Source: Icerya purchasi (lineage: Eukaryota; Arthropoda; Insecta; Hemiptera; Monophlebidae). From it: DNA of 64,000 nucleotides. The notes under the pieces are model-generated. The model saw only the letters and a program-made list of their open reading frames with translations, did not search any database and had not been told where the DNA came from. The translations under genes were made by a program, and so were the position numbers. The stretch's first letter is position 1. The number at the start of each line of letters is the position of its first letter. The stretch spans positions 497,323,352-497,387,351 of the forward strand of contig CM077115.1 of NCBI GenBank assembly GCA_039619475.1, in the 5' to 3' direction. This document shows, in pieces, positions 1 to 27,960 of this stretch.

Positions 1-2478
1 TTGGATGACATCCAGAGACGCCAGTAGACCCTGGGCCGCGGAGCCAAACGCCAGGCAGCCGTAATCTAATTTAGAGCGAATAAGCGCTTTGTATAGCAAT
101 AATAGCATTGTTCGATCGCCTCCACTGCGTCTATTGTTAACTTTCTTTAGCACGTCCAGGGCCTTTATGGTAGACTTCTTAAGGCTCTTGATGTGTGCAT
201 TCCATATCAGTTTGCTATCGAACGTTACTCCAAGGTAGCGCACTGTGTCCTGGAACTGAAGGTCAGAGTTGTAGAGGGAAATTTCAGGGTGCTGGCTGCA
301 CTTGGTGGTTCGGTGGAAGTCCATACAAATCGTTTTTTCCGCAGAAAATTTGAATCCTCGCGTTGATGCCCATTCAGCTATTTCGTTGATGCACCGTTGC
401 AAGATTACGCTTGCTCTGATTGGCGACGACGATTGAAGGGTTATTGTCAGATCATCTGCAAACAGGCTGAAATGTATCGGCGGTCGGATGGCTCGTCTGA
501 TGTCGTTGATGGCCAACAAGAAAAGTGTTACACTAAGGATGCATCCTTGGGGTACGCCATTCTCCACCTGGAACAACCGCGAAAAGGTGTTGCCTAATCG
601 GACTTTAATTTGCCTGTTGGTTAGGAAGTTCTGGATCAATCTGGCCATGCGGCCTCGGATTCCTGCTTTATATAAGTTGGAAAGTGCCTGATACCTCCAT
701 ACCGTGTCGTACGCCTTTTGTAGGTCAAAGAAAACCGCATACAAATGTGTGCGGTTGCTGAGTGCTTTTTGGGCCTTCAGTTGTAGATCTAGGATAGCCT
801 GCATTGCTGAGCGATGTTTGCGGAAACCATATTGATTTGGAAGGAATATGTTGTTCATTTCCAAGGTCCAGGTTAGTCTCTTTTGGATAACTTTTTCCAA
901 TAATTTCCCCAGAATGCTAGTTAACGCAATGGGTCGGTAGCTATTCGCTTCCGTTTTACTTTTCCCCTTCTTCAGTATAGGGATTATAGTGGCTATTTTC
1001 CAATTTGTAGGGAAAATTCCCATGTTCCATAGCTTGTTCAGGATATGGAGCAGGTATAATTTAGCCGATTCGTGGAGGTGTTTCAACATGATTGGATGGA
1101 TATCGTCTGGTCCTGGTGAAGAGTCCCGGATATTATACTGGATGCAGTGTTCCAGCTCGCCTAGCTGAATTGGGCAGTTGTAGCTTTCCTCATCGCAGGA
1201 GTCGAAGGGAATTGGGACGGCTTCCATCTTTTGCTTGAGTTGTAGGAATTCTGTGTCATAGCTGGAGTTGGATGACACAGCCGAGAAATGAGAGGCCAAC
1301 AGGTCGGCCATCTCGGTGGTATTGGTAATGAGGGAATCTTCCTTGGATAAAGCGGAAACAGCTGTTTGGTGGTTCTTCCCCTCAATCAGCCGGATCTTCC
1401 TCCACACTGCTGGGATCGACGAAAATTGGTTGATGGAGGAAGTAAGAACTTGCCAGCACTTCTTTTTGGCTGCTCTTATGAGGGTGCGTGCGTATGCTCG
1501 ACGTTTACGATACTCAATCAGGTTAGCTAATGAGTTTCGTCTTTTGAGTGTTCTTAGCGCTTTTTTTCGGCGGTCGATTGCCTTTGAGATATTACTGTTC
1601 CACCAGGGCACACGTTTTCTTGCGCAAGGATTACCTGAAGAGACAGGTATAGCCTTACGTCCAGCTTGGATTATGACAGTAGTTAGGAACTCGATATCCT
1701 CCTCTACATTGTCCCTATGACCGGCGTGAATCATGGTGCTGTTTGTGAACATTGTCCAGTTGGCTTCACTTATTTTCCATCTCTGATATCGAGAAGGCTG
1801 GTAGCTGGATGCTTTATATGAGAGGAAGATGGGGTAGTGATCGCTATCGCACAGATCATTGTGGCACTGCCAATCCACCTCATTTATAAGGTCGGTTGAG
1901 ATCAGCGTGAGGTCGATCGCTGAAAAAAGTCCTGTTTTTGAGTCAAAGTGCGTTGGTTGGTTTTGATTGTTTAGTAGAGCTATATCATGGTTGATGAGCA
2001 GATGCTCAATTTGGTTACCTCTGGAATCTTGACGTCTGGAGCCCCACGTATGGCTATGAGCGTTGAAGTCGCCGAGCAGGATGAATGGCTTTGGTAGTTG
2101 TTTTATAATATTCTTGAACTCCTGTTTCGAGGTTTGTTGGTTGGGTGGGATGTAAACGTTACATACTGCGATGGGTTTGCGGTGGATTGTAGGAATTGTT
2201 ATTGAGACCACGACTGCTTGGATTTCAGCGCTGATTGGAAGCTGGGCTGCCTGAGGAATGAAATTGTGGACTAGAGTTAGTACCCCACCAGCTGCGATCA
2301 CGTGCGAGGTATCGTCAAATCTGAATGATTTGTAGTTGCGTATAGTAAGCCCTTGGTTAGCCTTCAGATGAGTTTCTTGAATACAGATTACTGGTGGCTG
2401 GTGCTGTGCTATTAGCGTTTTAAGCTCAGCTAGGTGCAAGAGAGCACCGTTTATATTCCATTGCAAAATTTTATTCAT
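1..2478 (-). CDS. Retrotransposon ORF2: endonuclease-reverse transcriptase, partial
   Basis: Reading the minus strand from the ATG at 2478, the frame stays open for 826 codons and runs off the left edge, so the C-terminus is missing. I checked every in-frame triplet and found no stop. Residues 1-225 form an exonuclease/endonuclease/phosphatase-type endonuclease: WNINGA near the start, QETH, GDFNAHSHTW (G at 136) and SDHYP near 213. The reverse transcriptase follows: FFDLQKAYDTVW near 580, NGVPQGC near 640, and the catalytic LFADDL with aspartates at 675-676. The enzyme nicks target DNA and copies element RNA onto the 3' end. It starts 47 nt after the ORF1 stop in another frame, as is usual for such elements. 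An in-frame stop at 2482-2484 supports this start. Confidence 0.88.
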   Translation of the reverse strand, partial: MNKILQWNINGALLHLAELKTLIAQHQPPVICIQETHLKANQGLTIRNYKSFRFDDTSHVIAAGGVLTLVHNFIPQAAQLPISAEIQAVVVSITIPTIHRKPIAVCNVYIPPNQQTSKQEFKNIIKQLPKPFILLGDFNAHSHTWGSRRQDSRGNQIEHLLINHDIALLNNQNQPTHFDSKTGLFSAIDLTLISTDLINEVDWQCHNDLCDSDHYPIFLSYKASSYQPSRYQRWKISEANWTMFTNSTMIHAGHRDNVEEDIEFLTTVIIQAGRKAIPVSSGNPCARKRVPWWNSNISKAIDRRKKALRTLKRRNSLANLIEYRKRRAYARTLIRAAKKKCWQVLTSSINQFSSIPAVWRKIRLIEGKNHQTAVSALSKEDSLITNTTEMADLLASHFSAVSSNSSYDTEFLQLKQKMEAVPIPFDSCDEESYNCPIQLGELEHCIQYNIRDSSPGPDDIHPIMLKHLHESAKLYLLHILNKLWNMGIFPTNWKIATIIPILKKGKSKTEANSYRPIALTSILGKLLEKVIQKRLTWTLEMNNIFLPNQYGFRKHRSAMQAILDLQLKAQKALSNRTHLYAVFFDLQKAYDTVWRYQALSNLYKAGIRGRMARLIQNFLTNRQIKVRLGNTFSRLFQVENGVPQGCILSVTLFLLAINDIRRAIRPPIHFSLFADDLTITLQSSSPIRASVILQRCINEIAEWASTRGFKFSAEKTICMDFHRTTKCSQHPEISLYNSDLQFQDTVRYLGVTFDSKLIWNAHIKSLKKSTIKALDVLKKVNNRRSGGDRTMLLLLYKALIRSKLDYGCLAFGSAAQGLLASLDVIQ

Positions 2479-2525
2479 GGTTCACTGACTCAGTTTCCGA
2501 GTCGGTAGCACCGCCACGTATCGCC

Positions 2526-3833
2526 TTAATCAACCTGGACAATTTGTTCTTGATCCCTTGCCCTACGATAAATTTTTTTTAGGACAGGCAACGAATTGGA
2601 GAGCTGTATTGGATCAAAGTTCATTTGTGAGACTGCCTCAATGTAATTAGTTTCCGTGAGGATCGCAAACATTATATCTTCGAACTGGTCAGGTGTGATT
2701 TCGTAGCGGCCCGCATTTTTCTCCATTTCCTCTTTTGCTGCTTTGATCGTCTCTAATAATTGGTCAGTTTTGTCTTCAGTTGTTCTTATCTTTTTGGGTT
2801 TCGGAGGCAGTTTCTCCGATTTTGTAATGGAGGTGGTATCGATTGATGAGGAAGAGGTGGAGGAAGAAATTGCTCGTTTGAAAACTGTGGCAGAGGGAGT
2901 TATGAAGTTGCAGTCTTCCGTTGACTGAATGTCCATCCGTTCTTCTCCTTTGGCTCCATCCATTATAAAGGAAGCCTTGGTGTTGTCCGCATTTGGGAGG
3001 CTTTTGTCACTCGTTTCTGTGGCTGCACAGTGAGCTGCCAGGTGGCCCTTCTGCTTACATCGATAGCACACGGAGCCTTCTTCGGCTAGAAATATCCGAT
3101 ATTTGGTATTGTCATGAGTGATAACTAAACTGTCTGGTATAAGCGTGGCTGCATCGGGAGCAATGTAGAATTGTTTTTTGTTGGTTAGGATATGTGCTAG
3201 CGCGGGTGATGCAAAGCCTGCTCGGATAGTGGTGATAGGCGATAACGGCGCTATGTTGTGTCTCCTTAGCTCCTCTTCAATCATGGCGGTAGGGATACTG
3301 GGGCAGACATGAGAAATTATGATGCGCTTAGCTGGGTTGATCAAGCGTCGGATACTAGTTGACTGGTTATTGATTGTTATAACTCTGTTCTGCTCGATGA
3401 TGTCATCAACTATTTGCTTAGACGTAAAGAAGATGCAAAATCTTTGATTCGGCATACGGTAGGCTGCTTTGATGTGATGAGGGTTGACAAATTCGGTGAC
3501 TTTTTCTACATACTCGATTTGTTTAACACCGTCGATGGTAGGGATTACTATTGCGTGTGTTTTGTCCAGCACTGGTTCTTTGTTCGCGACTGTTGCGTAG
3601 GAGGTGGGATGCAGTTGTTGACTAATTGGGTTGAGCATCGTATCAGTATCGGGCGGTACAGGTGTGGAATGAACAGATACGTTTGCTCTTGGTTCGTTGT
3701 TAGATTGTTTAGGCGTATTAACGGGGCCTGGTCTGCTTGTCGCAGACTTGTTGGCTATTTTTTGGCTTATCGGTTTGCTAACATCAAGTTTAGTGTCTTT
3801 CTTTGATTTAGTCGACATCGTGCGTCTAGGCAC
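2526..3833 (-). CDS. Retrotransposon ORF1: gag-like nucleic-acid-binding protein
   Basis: A 435-residue ORF1 protein upstream of ORF2. Residues 1-90 are basic and Ser/Pro/Asn-rich, probably disordered. Residues 90-250 form a globular region, with a segment around 168-200 (RIIISHVCPSIP onward) typical of arthropod LINE ORF1 proteins. A CCHC zinc knuckle, CYRCKQKGHLAAHC, spans residues 256-269 with spacing C-X2-C-X4-H-X4-C. The C-terminal third is Ser/Thr-rich, then acidic and helical. It should bind element RNA in a ribonucleoprotein with ORF2. A second Met at residue 6 is an alternative start. The reading frame is complete. Confidence 0.88.
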   Translation of the reverse strand: MPRRTMSTKSKKDTKLDVSKPISQKIANKSATSRPGPVNTPKQSNNEPRANVSVHSTPVPPDTDTMLNPISQQLHPTSYATVANKEPVLDKTHAIVIPTIDGVKQIEYVEKVTEFVNPHHIKAAYRMPNQRFCIFFTSKQIVDDIIEQNRVITINNQSTSIRRLINPAKRIIISHVCPSIPTAMIEEELRRHNIAPLSPITTIRAGFASPALAHILTNKKQFYIAPDAATLIPDSLVITHDNTKYRIFLAEEGSVCYRCKQKGHLAAHCAATETSDKSLPNADNTKASFIMDGAKGEERMDIQSTEDCNFITPSATVFKRAISSSTSSSSIDTTSITKSEKLPPKPKKIRTTEDKTDQLLETIKAAKEEMEKNAGRYEITPDQFEDIMFAILTETNYIEAVSQMNFDPIQLSNSLPVLKKIYRRARDQEQIVQVD

Positions 3834-3930
3834 GAGTCAGAGTTCGGAGATGACGCGCGGCGGTTTAGATAAAACCGCGCTAGTGGAAATATGTGCAAAC
3901 GAGTTAGATTATAGTATACAATGAAATAAA

Positions 3931-4635
3931 ATAAATCGGCCTCACCGTAAGCTTCTTCTTATCAGTAGACTGATAACGGAACCGACATTAACGCGAACGC
4001 GAACAATCAACTTATTTCACATTAACACAATTAGTCTGTATACTGAATTAGATGTCTTGTAGGTTGGAAAAAATGTTACACCTACATCGTTAGTATCGAA
4101 AGTACCGGAAACAGATAATAACAACTAAAAATTAAAAATAATCGATTTTATTATATAATGAAAATAAGAATAGCGCATGATAAAAATGTGATTTCACGAT
4201 TAATACGATTCCACCGAGAACGGGATCATTAAGTTATTGAGGCGGAGGAAATCGATAGAATTATATACATTATATTTCTATTATTGTGTCTTTTAATTTT
4301 CCCTCGTTCTTAAAATATGATCATCGCTGTGTCATTTGGCCAACTTTTAAAAATTATCTTACTTCAATCGATTTTTGTCGCTCTTCATAGGTTCCGAATG
4401 GAATAATGAAATCCCTCCGCTAGTTTAAGACTTTTTGTCGACATTTAGGAATATTCCGTTAAAGTTAATGAGGGTTATTGTATTCCATAATATTCTCGGG
4501 TTCTTCTTTATCTCAATCTTCTCCTTAATATATTCCATTATTATGAATCTGTCGTGTAAGCATATCTTGTTCTTTTGCTCATTATTGAAAGATATAAAGT
4601 ATTTTTTCTATTCTTCCATAATCGTAGTACCATAC
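3931..4635. other. Unassigned AT-rich spacer
   Basis: Right of the retrotransposon leader. I see no ORF with recognisable similarity, no tRNA and no clear repeat structure. Confidence 0.5.
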
Positions 4636-4750
<115 letters not shown>

Positions 4751-6010
4751 AATGATTTGATTTCATTATTATTATTATTATTATCTAGCTCGTCAACTAT
4801 AGACATTAATCAGTTGCAAGCAGGTAATGTTTTATACTTTTAATGTTCTATGCAACCGCTGTCTGATATCACGTTTCTGTAAGTGAAATTGATCGTGGAA
4901 AGATAGTTTACAATTCCTTAATGTTTATATAAATACATTCAAGTTATGCGTTGAATGATCTTTCTCAGTATTATCGACTCTCGTTAACTTTGTTTTCAAA
5001 AGTGCAGTTTCAAGAGAGACCTGTAATTTATAACCCTTTAAATATAAAAAGGAAAGCGATTCCAGTTTGGAAAAGATAGAATTACAAGTTTTTTTTTTTT
5101 AATTACATTTCATTTGGTCCGTGTAAATTGCATTTTTATTGATAATTCTCCCGACGTATTAAGTGCCGAAATAATAATTATACGATGCGCCGGTCATGCT
5201 TTAGTGTGCACTATACCGTACCGTACATTGCGCAAGATATTTGGGAGATCTTTTACCGTACTCAATTCTCGATTATAAATATTCCCTCTCTTCTTTAAGA
5301 AAAAAACCACCGAGTATATTGTAATCGAATTTTTCGTAGTTAACACGATCTAAGGAATATTCGCAGATAAAACTGAGATTTGTTCAATCAAACGCGATAG
5401 AGACGATTAAGGAAATCGACAGATAGAATTTAATTATTTACGGTAGCAGAGGAGAGAGCTAGCCATTTGAGTACATAACCTCATTAAGTGGTATTTTACG
5501 GTGAAAAAATAGATCACTTAAAGTAATCGCATTTTATTTGTTATTCTATAACCGATTTTTGAAACTATCATCAGAAAATTTCTTCGATTCACTTTTTTCA
5601 GATTAGCAAGTCGCTCGAAAGTTACGACTAAAAGTGTGTGTGTGTAAGTGTTTAGCAGAAAAGACAGAAATGTTTGTAAACGTTTGAACTTGTTTTTTTC
5701 CTTGTACGTGATCGATTTACCAGTGCTGTGTATGAATATACCGATATGAGGAAAAATTTAGACCAAATATTAAACGGAAAAAGAAAGTATTAGAAAGAAT
5801 ACGAAAGGAAGTTGTTAAAAAGCTTGAAATGCCTGCACGCAAGTGTTAAAGATTGAATATTAAATTAAAATTATGTCTAGCGATAATTCCGCTAAGCGTT
5901 TAATAGTGAAAAATAAAAAAAAAGTGTTTTTTTTTCTTCTTTTAAATTACGGAGTATTAAATAAATTATAATTTTGCTTTTTACGAAAAAGTGAATACGA
6001 ATAAATTTTT
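4751..6010. other. Unassigned AT-rich sequence
   Basis: No coding frame with recognisable similarity. It ends at the hairpin that starts at 6014. It may be intron upstream of the alpha-glucosidase exons, since that gene must continue to the left; no N-terminal exon was found here. Confidence 0.4.
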
Positions 6011-6013
6011 ATA

Positions 6014-6136
6014 ATAAATAATTTTCGGAAACAACTGTGTTTTTTTAAAAAAAAAAAGAAAAAAAAAAGAAGATATTTACTCAATAAATATCTTTTTTTT
6101 TTTTTAAAAACACAGTTGTTTCCGAAAATTATTTAT
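6014..6136. repeat. Hairpin with 31-bp perfect arms
   Basis: The arms at about 6014-6044 and 6106-6136 are reverse complements (core CGGAAACAACTGTG). Poly-A and poly-T runs and a second smaller palindrome (AGATATTTA / TAAATATCT) lie between them. It looks like a small foldback MITE or an aborted inverted duplication. Confidence 0.85.
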
Positions 6137-6329
6137 GAGTAATCACTGTGAAAGTTTTAAATATTTACGAATAAATTTTATTTCGGCACTTACTTACGTG
6201 TATTTTGCAATCGCGGGGGGCAAATGAAAATAAATAATAATTTAGTAAGAAAAAGCGGTAAAAAAAAAAAAAAAAAAAGGAATAATGTAAAAAACTTTCT
6301 CGGTTTTCTTGATATTAAATCATTCGAAT

Positions 6330-6415
6330 TTTCGTGCTGTAATTTATTGACGTTTCGGACGGCATTGTTCTATCCATCATCAGAGAACTAAAAAAAAAAA
6401 AAAAAAAAAAAAAAA
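6330..6415. repeat. Poly-A-flanked short unit
   Basis: A short unit with GACGTTTCGGACGGC and CATCATCAGAGA ends in a run of about 26 A, suggesting a retroposed end. The family is not identified. Confidence 0.3.
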
Positions 6416-6799
6416 ACTAATGGAATATAACTGAGACACGAAATTAGTAAGACACCGAAAAGAATAAATGAAAAATTTGTAACAACCCAATCGGCCGGTT
6501 CATTTGTGATACGCCAGGTATTTCCTGCTCCCATTTCTTCAATGTTCGTAGTTTAACCAATCGCAGACTTCCGAGCTTTATCTAATCTAAAGCCGTCCTC
6601 TCTACTGAAATGTTTTCCTTTCTCCGTTTCAATTGCTCCGGTAATTAATTACACGGTAACCGCTCAATCTTATTATAAATAAATAATAGAAACGTCGATG
6701 ATTACATTAAACTGCTCAGGGAACACCGGTAAAATTTGGCGTTATATTCGTTGCATTATTTTATAGATTTGAACCACCTTAAAAAGAACTTATTATTTT

Positions 6800-7752
6800 G
6801 CTAAGAAGAGTCCATCATGACAGCGGCCGGAAATCGAGACAGCGCGTCGATTTACACAGGAATACAAAAAACCGGATCAGAATTATCGCGCATTTTTCAA
6901 GTAAAAATCAAAGATGGTCAAACTTTATTTTATACGGTTTTTTAAAAGCTGAACTATATGCCATTAAACAGGCACTTACCTATATAAATAACTCTTCTTT
7001 CAACAACACAATCATTCTTTCAGACTCTCTCTCTCAGCACTACTTTGCATAAAAAATTTTAATAAGAAAAAACAACATCCAATAGCTCAGGAAATATCCT
7101 ATATACTTTCGTCCTCATTGAAAAATACAATTTTATGCTGGCTACCTTCACACAAGAACATTCCAGGCAATGAATCAGCCGATAAAGCCGCAAAACTTGC
7201 ACTGAACATAACTCCCATCCAAAATATTCCCATTCCACTTTCCGACCTTAAAACCTTCATCAAAACTAAAACCCAAATCACTTTTCAAAACTTTTGGAAC
7301 CGAATTCCCTCCACCAATAAACTGAAAAACATCAAAAACGATATACTTCCAAGAAATTGCTTTGATATCTCTCGTCGAGAAGACGTCTTACTCACACGTA
7401 TACGTACAGGTCACTCTCTTATCACTCATTATTACCTACTCAATAAACAACCTCCTCCCATTTGCTTAATATGTAACACCCAAATTTCAATAATGCACTT
7501 ACTTTTTCAATGTCCTAAATATCAAAATGAAAGATCCCTATATCTAACTTCCAATAATCCAAAAGAAATTTTAACAGATGATCCCAATAAAATTCAAAAT
7601 TGATTATCCTTTCTCTCTAAAACTGGTTTACGACCCCTTCTATAAAATTTAAGATAAAATCCCTTCTAAAAGCAATCCTCCTGCACGACACGCCACTAGC
7701 CTTAGTAGCTGTACATGGCGTTATAAAAAAAAAAAAAAAACAAAAAAAAAAG
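6800..7752 (+). mobile_element. 5'-truncated LINE tail with RNase H (I-like)
   Basis: A degraded plus-strand fragment carrying the end of an ORF2. An RNase H-type segment has AELYAIKQAL and ILSDSLS near 6945-7030; a frameshift with stops follows at about 7049; then the frame resumes at 7118 with LCWLPSHKNIPGNESADKAA, the last RNase H signature. A C-terminal tail has RIRTGHSLITHYYLL and a Cys/His finger (ICLICNTQISIMHLLFQC). The copy ends in long A runs at 7724-7750. It lacks endonuclease and RT, as expected of 5'-truncated LINE insertions, and is not functional. Confidence 0.8.
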
Positions 7753-7916
7753 TTTTCCGATATTTTTTTTTTCTTTTAACATTTGTACCTTGAAAAAGAC
7801 ACGTCAACGCTGATAATAATCATCCGAAAATATTTCAACCAATACCGAGCGTGGTGGTGGAAAGGAAACCCACATATATCACTAACAACAAACTGAATCT
7901 GTCTTTTGCTTCCTCG

Positions 7917-7917
7917 A

Positions 7918-7940
<23 letters not shown>
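7917..7940. repeat. (TA)n microsatellite
   Basis: About 12 TA units next to a T run. Confidence 0.9.
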
Positions 7941-7948
<8 letters not shown>

Positions 7949-8127
7949 TCTGTTTTGAATTAAAAACCTCAATCATATAATGGAAACCGAGGATGGAATT
8001 AAAAAAAAAACAGAAAAAAAACCATTAGATTAGAATATAGGCGCTTAGGAACAACGGATCTAACGATGAGAAGGTAAGAATATCGCGCAGTAAAGAAAGA
8101 CTCCAGATTTGAAAGCAGCGGAGAGAG

Positions 8128-8510
8128 TTTTTTTTTTCCTTTTTCCTTTAGGTACGCTACCCAAGAGCAACAGCCCAATCAACCAAAAAATCTAAATAAT
8201 ATCTCAAAAGAAGCATAACCTATCAGATGTTAATCGGGTGCGAGATAGAATGAATAAAAGAAGCTAGAATAGGAACAACTGGCAAGGAAGGAAATGAGAG
8301 AACATAAGAGTCATTGTATGGAGTAGGAAGACCAATATCAAAAAATTTAAGAATAGAAGAGAGAACGTTCTGAAGAGAGTGAGGAACATTCGAAGAAAAC
8401 GCGATTGACATCATACAGAAAAAAGGAATCTTCTGGGTGAAGAGGGTACCGCGGCGAAGAGACGAGGGAAAAACGACAAAATTAACGAAAAGAGAAAGGT
8501 ATGACCGAAA
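8128..8510 (-). mobile_element. Family B LINE 3' tail
   Basis: A minus-strand remnant whose poly-A appears as the T run at 8128-8138. The decayed frame (GLPTPYNDSYVLSFPSLPVV) matches the C-terminus of the better copy at 50480-51470 (DLPTPFNASFILSFPSLAII). The right boundary is approximate. It is 5'-truncated and contains no enzyme domain. Confidence 0.65.
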
Positions 8511-8949
8511 CACATGTTCCGCTATTTTTGCAAAAGTGAGGAATTTCGTAGTTTCCCACAAAAGTGGCCATCGGTTTAAGAGTTCGACTAATTTTACTAT
8601 ACAATAAAGTTTTCTAGTCGACATTCTACTCTCGTTGCATTATCGGTGTATAGTCGACTACTCGATCGTGACTGAAATTGGCTTTCCCACAGAACATCCT
8701 TTGCGAATATATATTTCGTTAGTCGCACTGAGCATTCTGTGTAAACTTTTATATTCATCCTTATATTCGTTTTATTGATTTTTTTTTATTTTCAGTTTTT
8801 CTAGTTTTCTCCGTTTTACGCCCCCCTTTTATTTAACAGCGAGATGGAGTAATTTGAAATTGCACTCCCAGAGTTTAACGCATGCGACGCGGCAACGGTT
8901 GTCAGCGAGTTTTGAAGAAATTTCGAATAAAATCAATTAAAGTAAAGCA

Positions 8950-9155
8950 AGTCCCATATATAACCTTGACAGAGTATCATGGATTGTGATGTTAAGCTTT
9001 TCATAATGATATCAAGCCTAATGGATCTAAGGAGAATACCGGGGCCATTTCCTTTCTACTTGCGATGATCCGCCTTTAATTTCCCCCAGATAATTCTCTG
9101 GTATAACCAATATTCAATTTCAGATTAGGTATAAACCTACCCGATGAATATAAAA
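8950..9155 (-). repeat. SINE2-like repeat, diverged copy
   Basis: Aligns by eye with 22515-22745: both have CCTTGACAG, then GGATTGTGA, AAGCC, GGGGCCA, TTCCTTTCT and TCTCTGGTA in the same order and spacing. This copy lacks the tRNA-like end. Confidence 0.6.
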
Positions 9156-9242
9156 TAAAACTTATTAACAAACAAAAATAACTGTATATAAAATGACTTA
9201 CTTTAATAGATTAAAATTACTTTCCAAAACGTTTTCAGGAAT

Positions 9243-9298
9243 CTAACAACACGGAGTACACTCGAATAGTTCTATTCGAGTGTACTCTGTGTTGTTAG
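9243..9298. repeat. 27-bp-arm hairpin, 2-nt loop
   Basis: The arms 9243-9269 and 9272-9298 are reverse complements with a single mismatch (core GAGTACACTCGAATAG). Weaker inverted similarity continues outward (ACTTACTTTAAT on the left, TAAAGTAAGT on the right), so this may be the centre of a larger foldback element. Confidence 0.9.
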
Positions 9299-10419
9299 CT
9301 GATGACGGACTATTATCGCTGTGAAAGCATTTCTAAAGTAAGTCGCTTTAATTTTGAAAATTATACGAGAAATTCACTGACCAGAAAACAGTTAATATAT
9401 CGTATTATGAAAATGATTGCACCGTCGAGTTTCGGGGAGACACCGCTGCTCCATAATCATGGTGAATTTGTTAAAATTAATGTATACTTATTTTTGAAAT
9501 ATTAACAAACCGGCTATGGAGTTTAAAAAACCTGAAACTCCACCGACAACAAACAAAAATTTATCATCTGATCAACCGATCCTCACTGTTAAGTTTCGTC
9601 TGTGGAAAAATAAAAGGTGATTGTAACAACATTAGCTGAACAGAATAGGCCGTTAGAATTCATCAACGCCTTACTACACCAATTTTTTTTCTTTTTCGTG
9701 ATTTGCGTAATACTTTTTTGTTTTATGAAATGTAATGCTTAATATATATATTTCACAAATTAATCAATTCACAATATTATAGCAAACATAAATTATAAAA
9801 TCACCATAAGAAAATTTTGCAGAAAAAAGCATATTAAAAAATATTAAAAAAGAAATTTTAAACAAGATATGTATGTTTTGTTTATAAACTTTTTATGATA
9901 ATTTGTTCATTTATGTGTGGTATGATATTGTGAATTGATTATTTAGTAATATATATATATATATATACATGTATGTATATCTATGTATTGTAACCCTATA
10001 CACAATACACAATAGTTACCAGGGAGAGTCTAATCATAATGACGTTAGTGTATACTGTAAATTTTCTTCTAATCCAATTTGGCGGAAGAGGAAATAAATT
10101 CTCGTTTTGCACGAGAAAAATTATTTTTGGTTTTGTCGAACACGGTATTCGGTGAAGCCACTGACGAGCCTACGGCAAATCAATTTTCTATGGATACGCT
10201 TAGTAATAAGTGGTGCGCTTTAAAAATTTTAATTAGTAACGATACACCGACTAGACTGGGAGGAGGCGATATACGTTCAATCTGAAGTTAATTGTGAAAA
10301 CGGTTTCGTATTCTAGAAATTAACGCTTCGATGTACAGATATCTGCGCTGTACATTTATGCGTATATGCATGTAGTATAATTCTCTTTGAAAGACGAGAT
10401 TGTTTTTTTTGAATTTCAG

Positions 10420-27359
<16,940 letters not shown>

Positions 27360-27439
27360 TATTTCAATACAGCATAATGTTTCATTAATTTACTTTGTGT
27401 TCCTTTATTTTTGGATGGTGTGATATATATTATATCATC

Positions 27440-27960
27440 ATCATCAGTGTTTCAGCTCATAGGCTGGTTCGTCCCATGCACCAACTGCCTACATGAAAGT
27501 CAGTCAGATGCCTTTTCCCTCAATCCTGCACACTTGGTATTCTGGTTCCTTCTAATACAACGTTAATAGGGGTTTTCCGTTGTCGACCGTGTGTGGATGC
27601 TCCCCAATAATTTGCCTCGAATAACTTCCTTCAGAATATTTCAGTCCTGAAGTAATGCATGCCCGAACCACTTCAGTCTTGTTCTGCAAATCTTCTTACA
27701 GCATATTTCCTTCTTTTTTTCCCCTTAATCCTCTGTAATACCTCGCTGTTACTGACTTGTATCTTTCCGGCCAATTTTTCGCAATTTCAAATGCTTCAAC
27801 ATTTTTCCAATCTTTTTGTTTGCATGTTTCTGCATCATACAGAACAACTGACCGTACAAAAGTTTTCACTAATTTCTTGCGCATTGTAAAGTTTCTGTGT
27901 AATCAACGAATATTTGTCTTTAAAAGCTTGTTTGGCCGTTCCGATGCGGCTGTTAATTTA
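27440..27960 (-). mobile_element. RTE-like LINE C-terminal remnant
   Basis: The minus frame RKKLVKTFVRSVVLYDAETC with NVEAFEI is the RTE C-terminal motif usually reading LYGAETW. Further decayed sequence continues towards 27440. It is a single 5'-truncated, broken fragment. Confidence 0.7.

Larger units (their letters stand above)
1..3930 (-). mobile_element. Non-LTR retrotransposon, I-like, 5' part
   Basis: A minus-strand LINE enters the window from the left edge. In element order it has a short 5' leader (about 3834-3930), ORF1, a 47-nt spacer and ORF2. ORF1 has a CCHC knuckle and ORF2 has an apurinic-type endonuclease followed by reverse transcriptase. The RT wording (QYGFRKHRS, NGVPQG, LFADDL, WASTRGFKFS) resembles the I/Nimb group, whose members usually carry an RNase H domain after the RT; that part would lie left of base 1. 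Both reading frames are uninterrupted, so the copy is young or recently active. The exact 5' boundary and target duplication were not determined; the clade assignment is from memory of motifs. Confidence 0.85.

Noticed and set aside
6331..6400. Possible Penelope-like element end (GACGTTTCGG ... CATCATCAG)
   Set aside because: Only short phrases resemble such elements; no GIY-YIG or RT sequence nearby.
10079..10285. 68-codon ORF upstream of the first alpha-glucosidase exon
   Set aside because: No GH13 motif and no convincing splice sites linking it to 10420.
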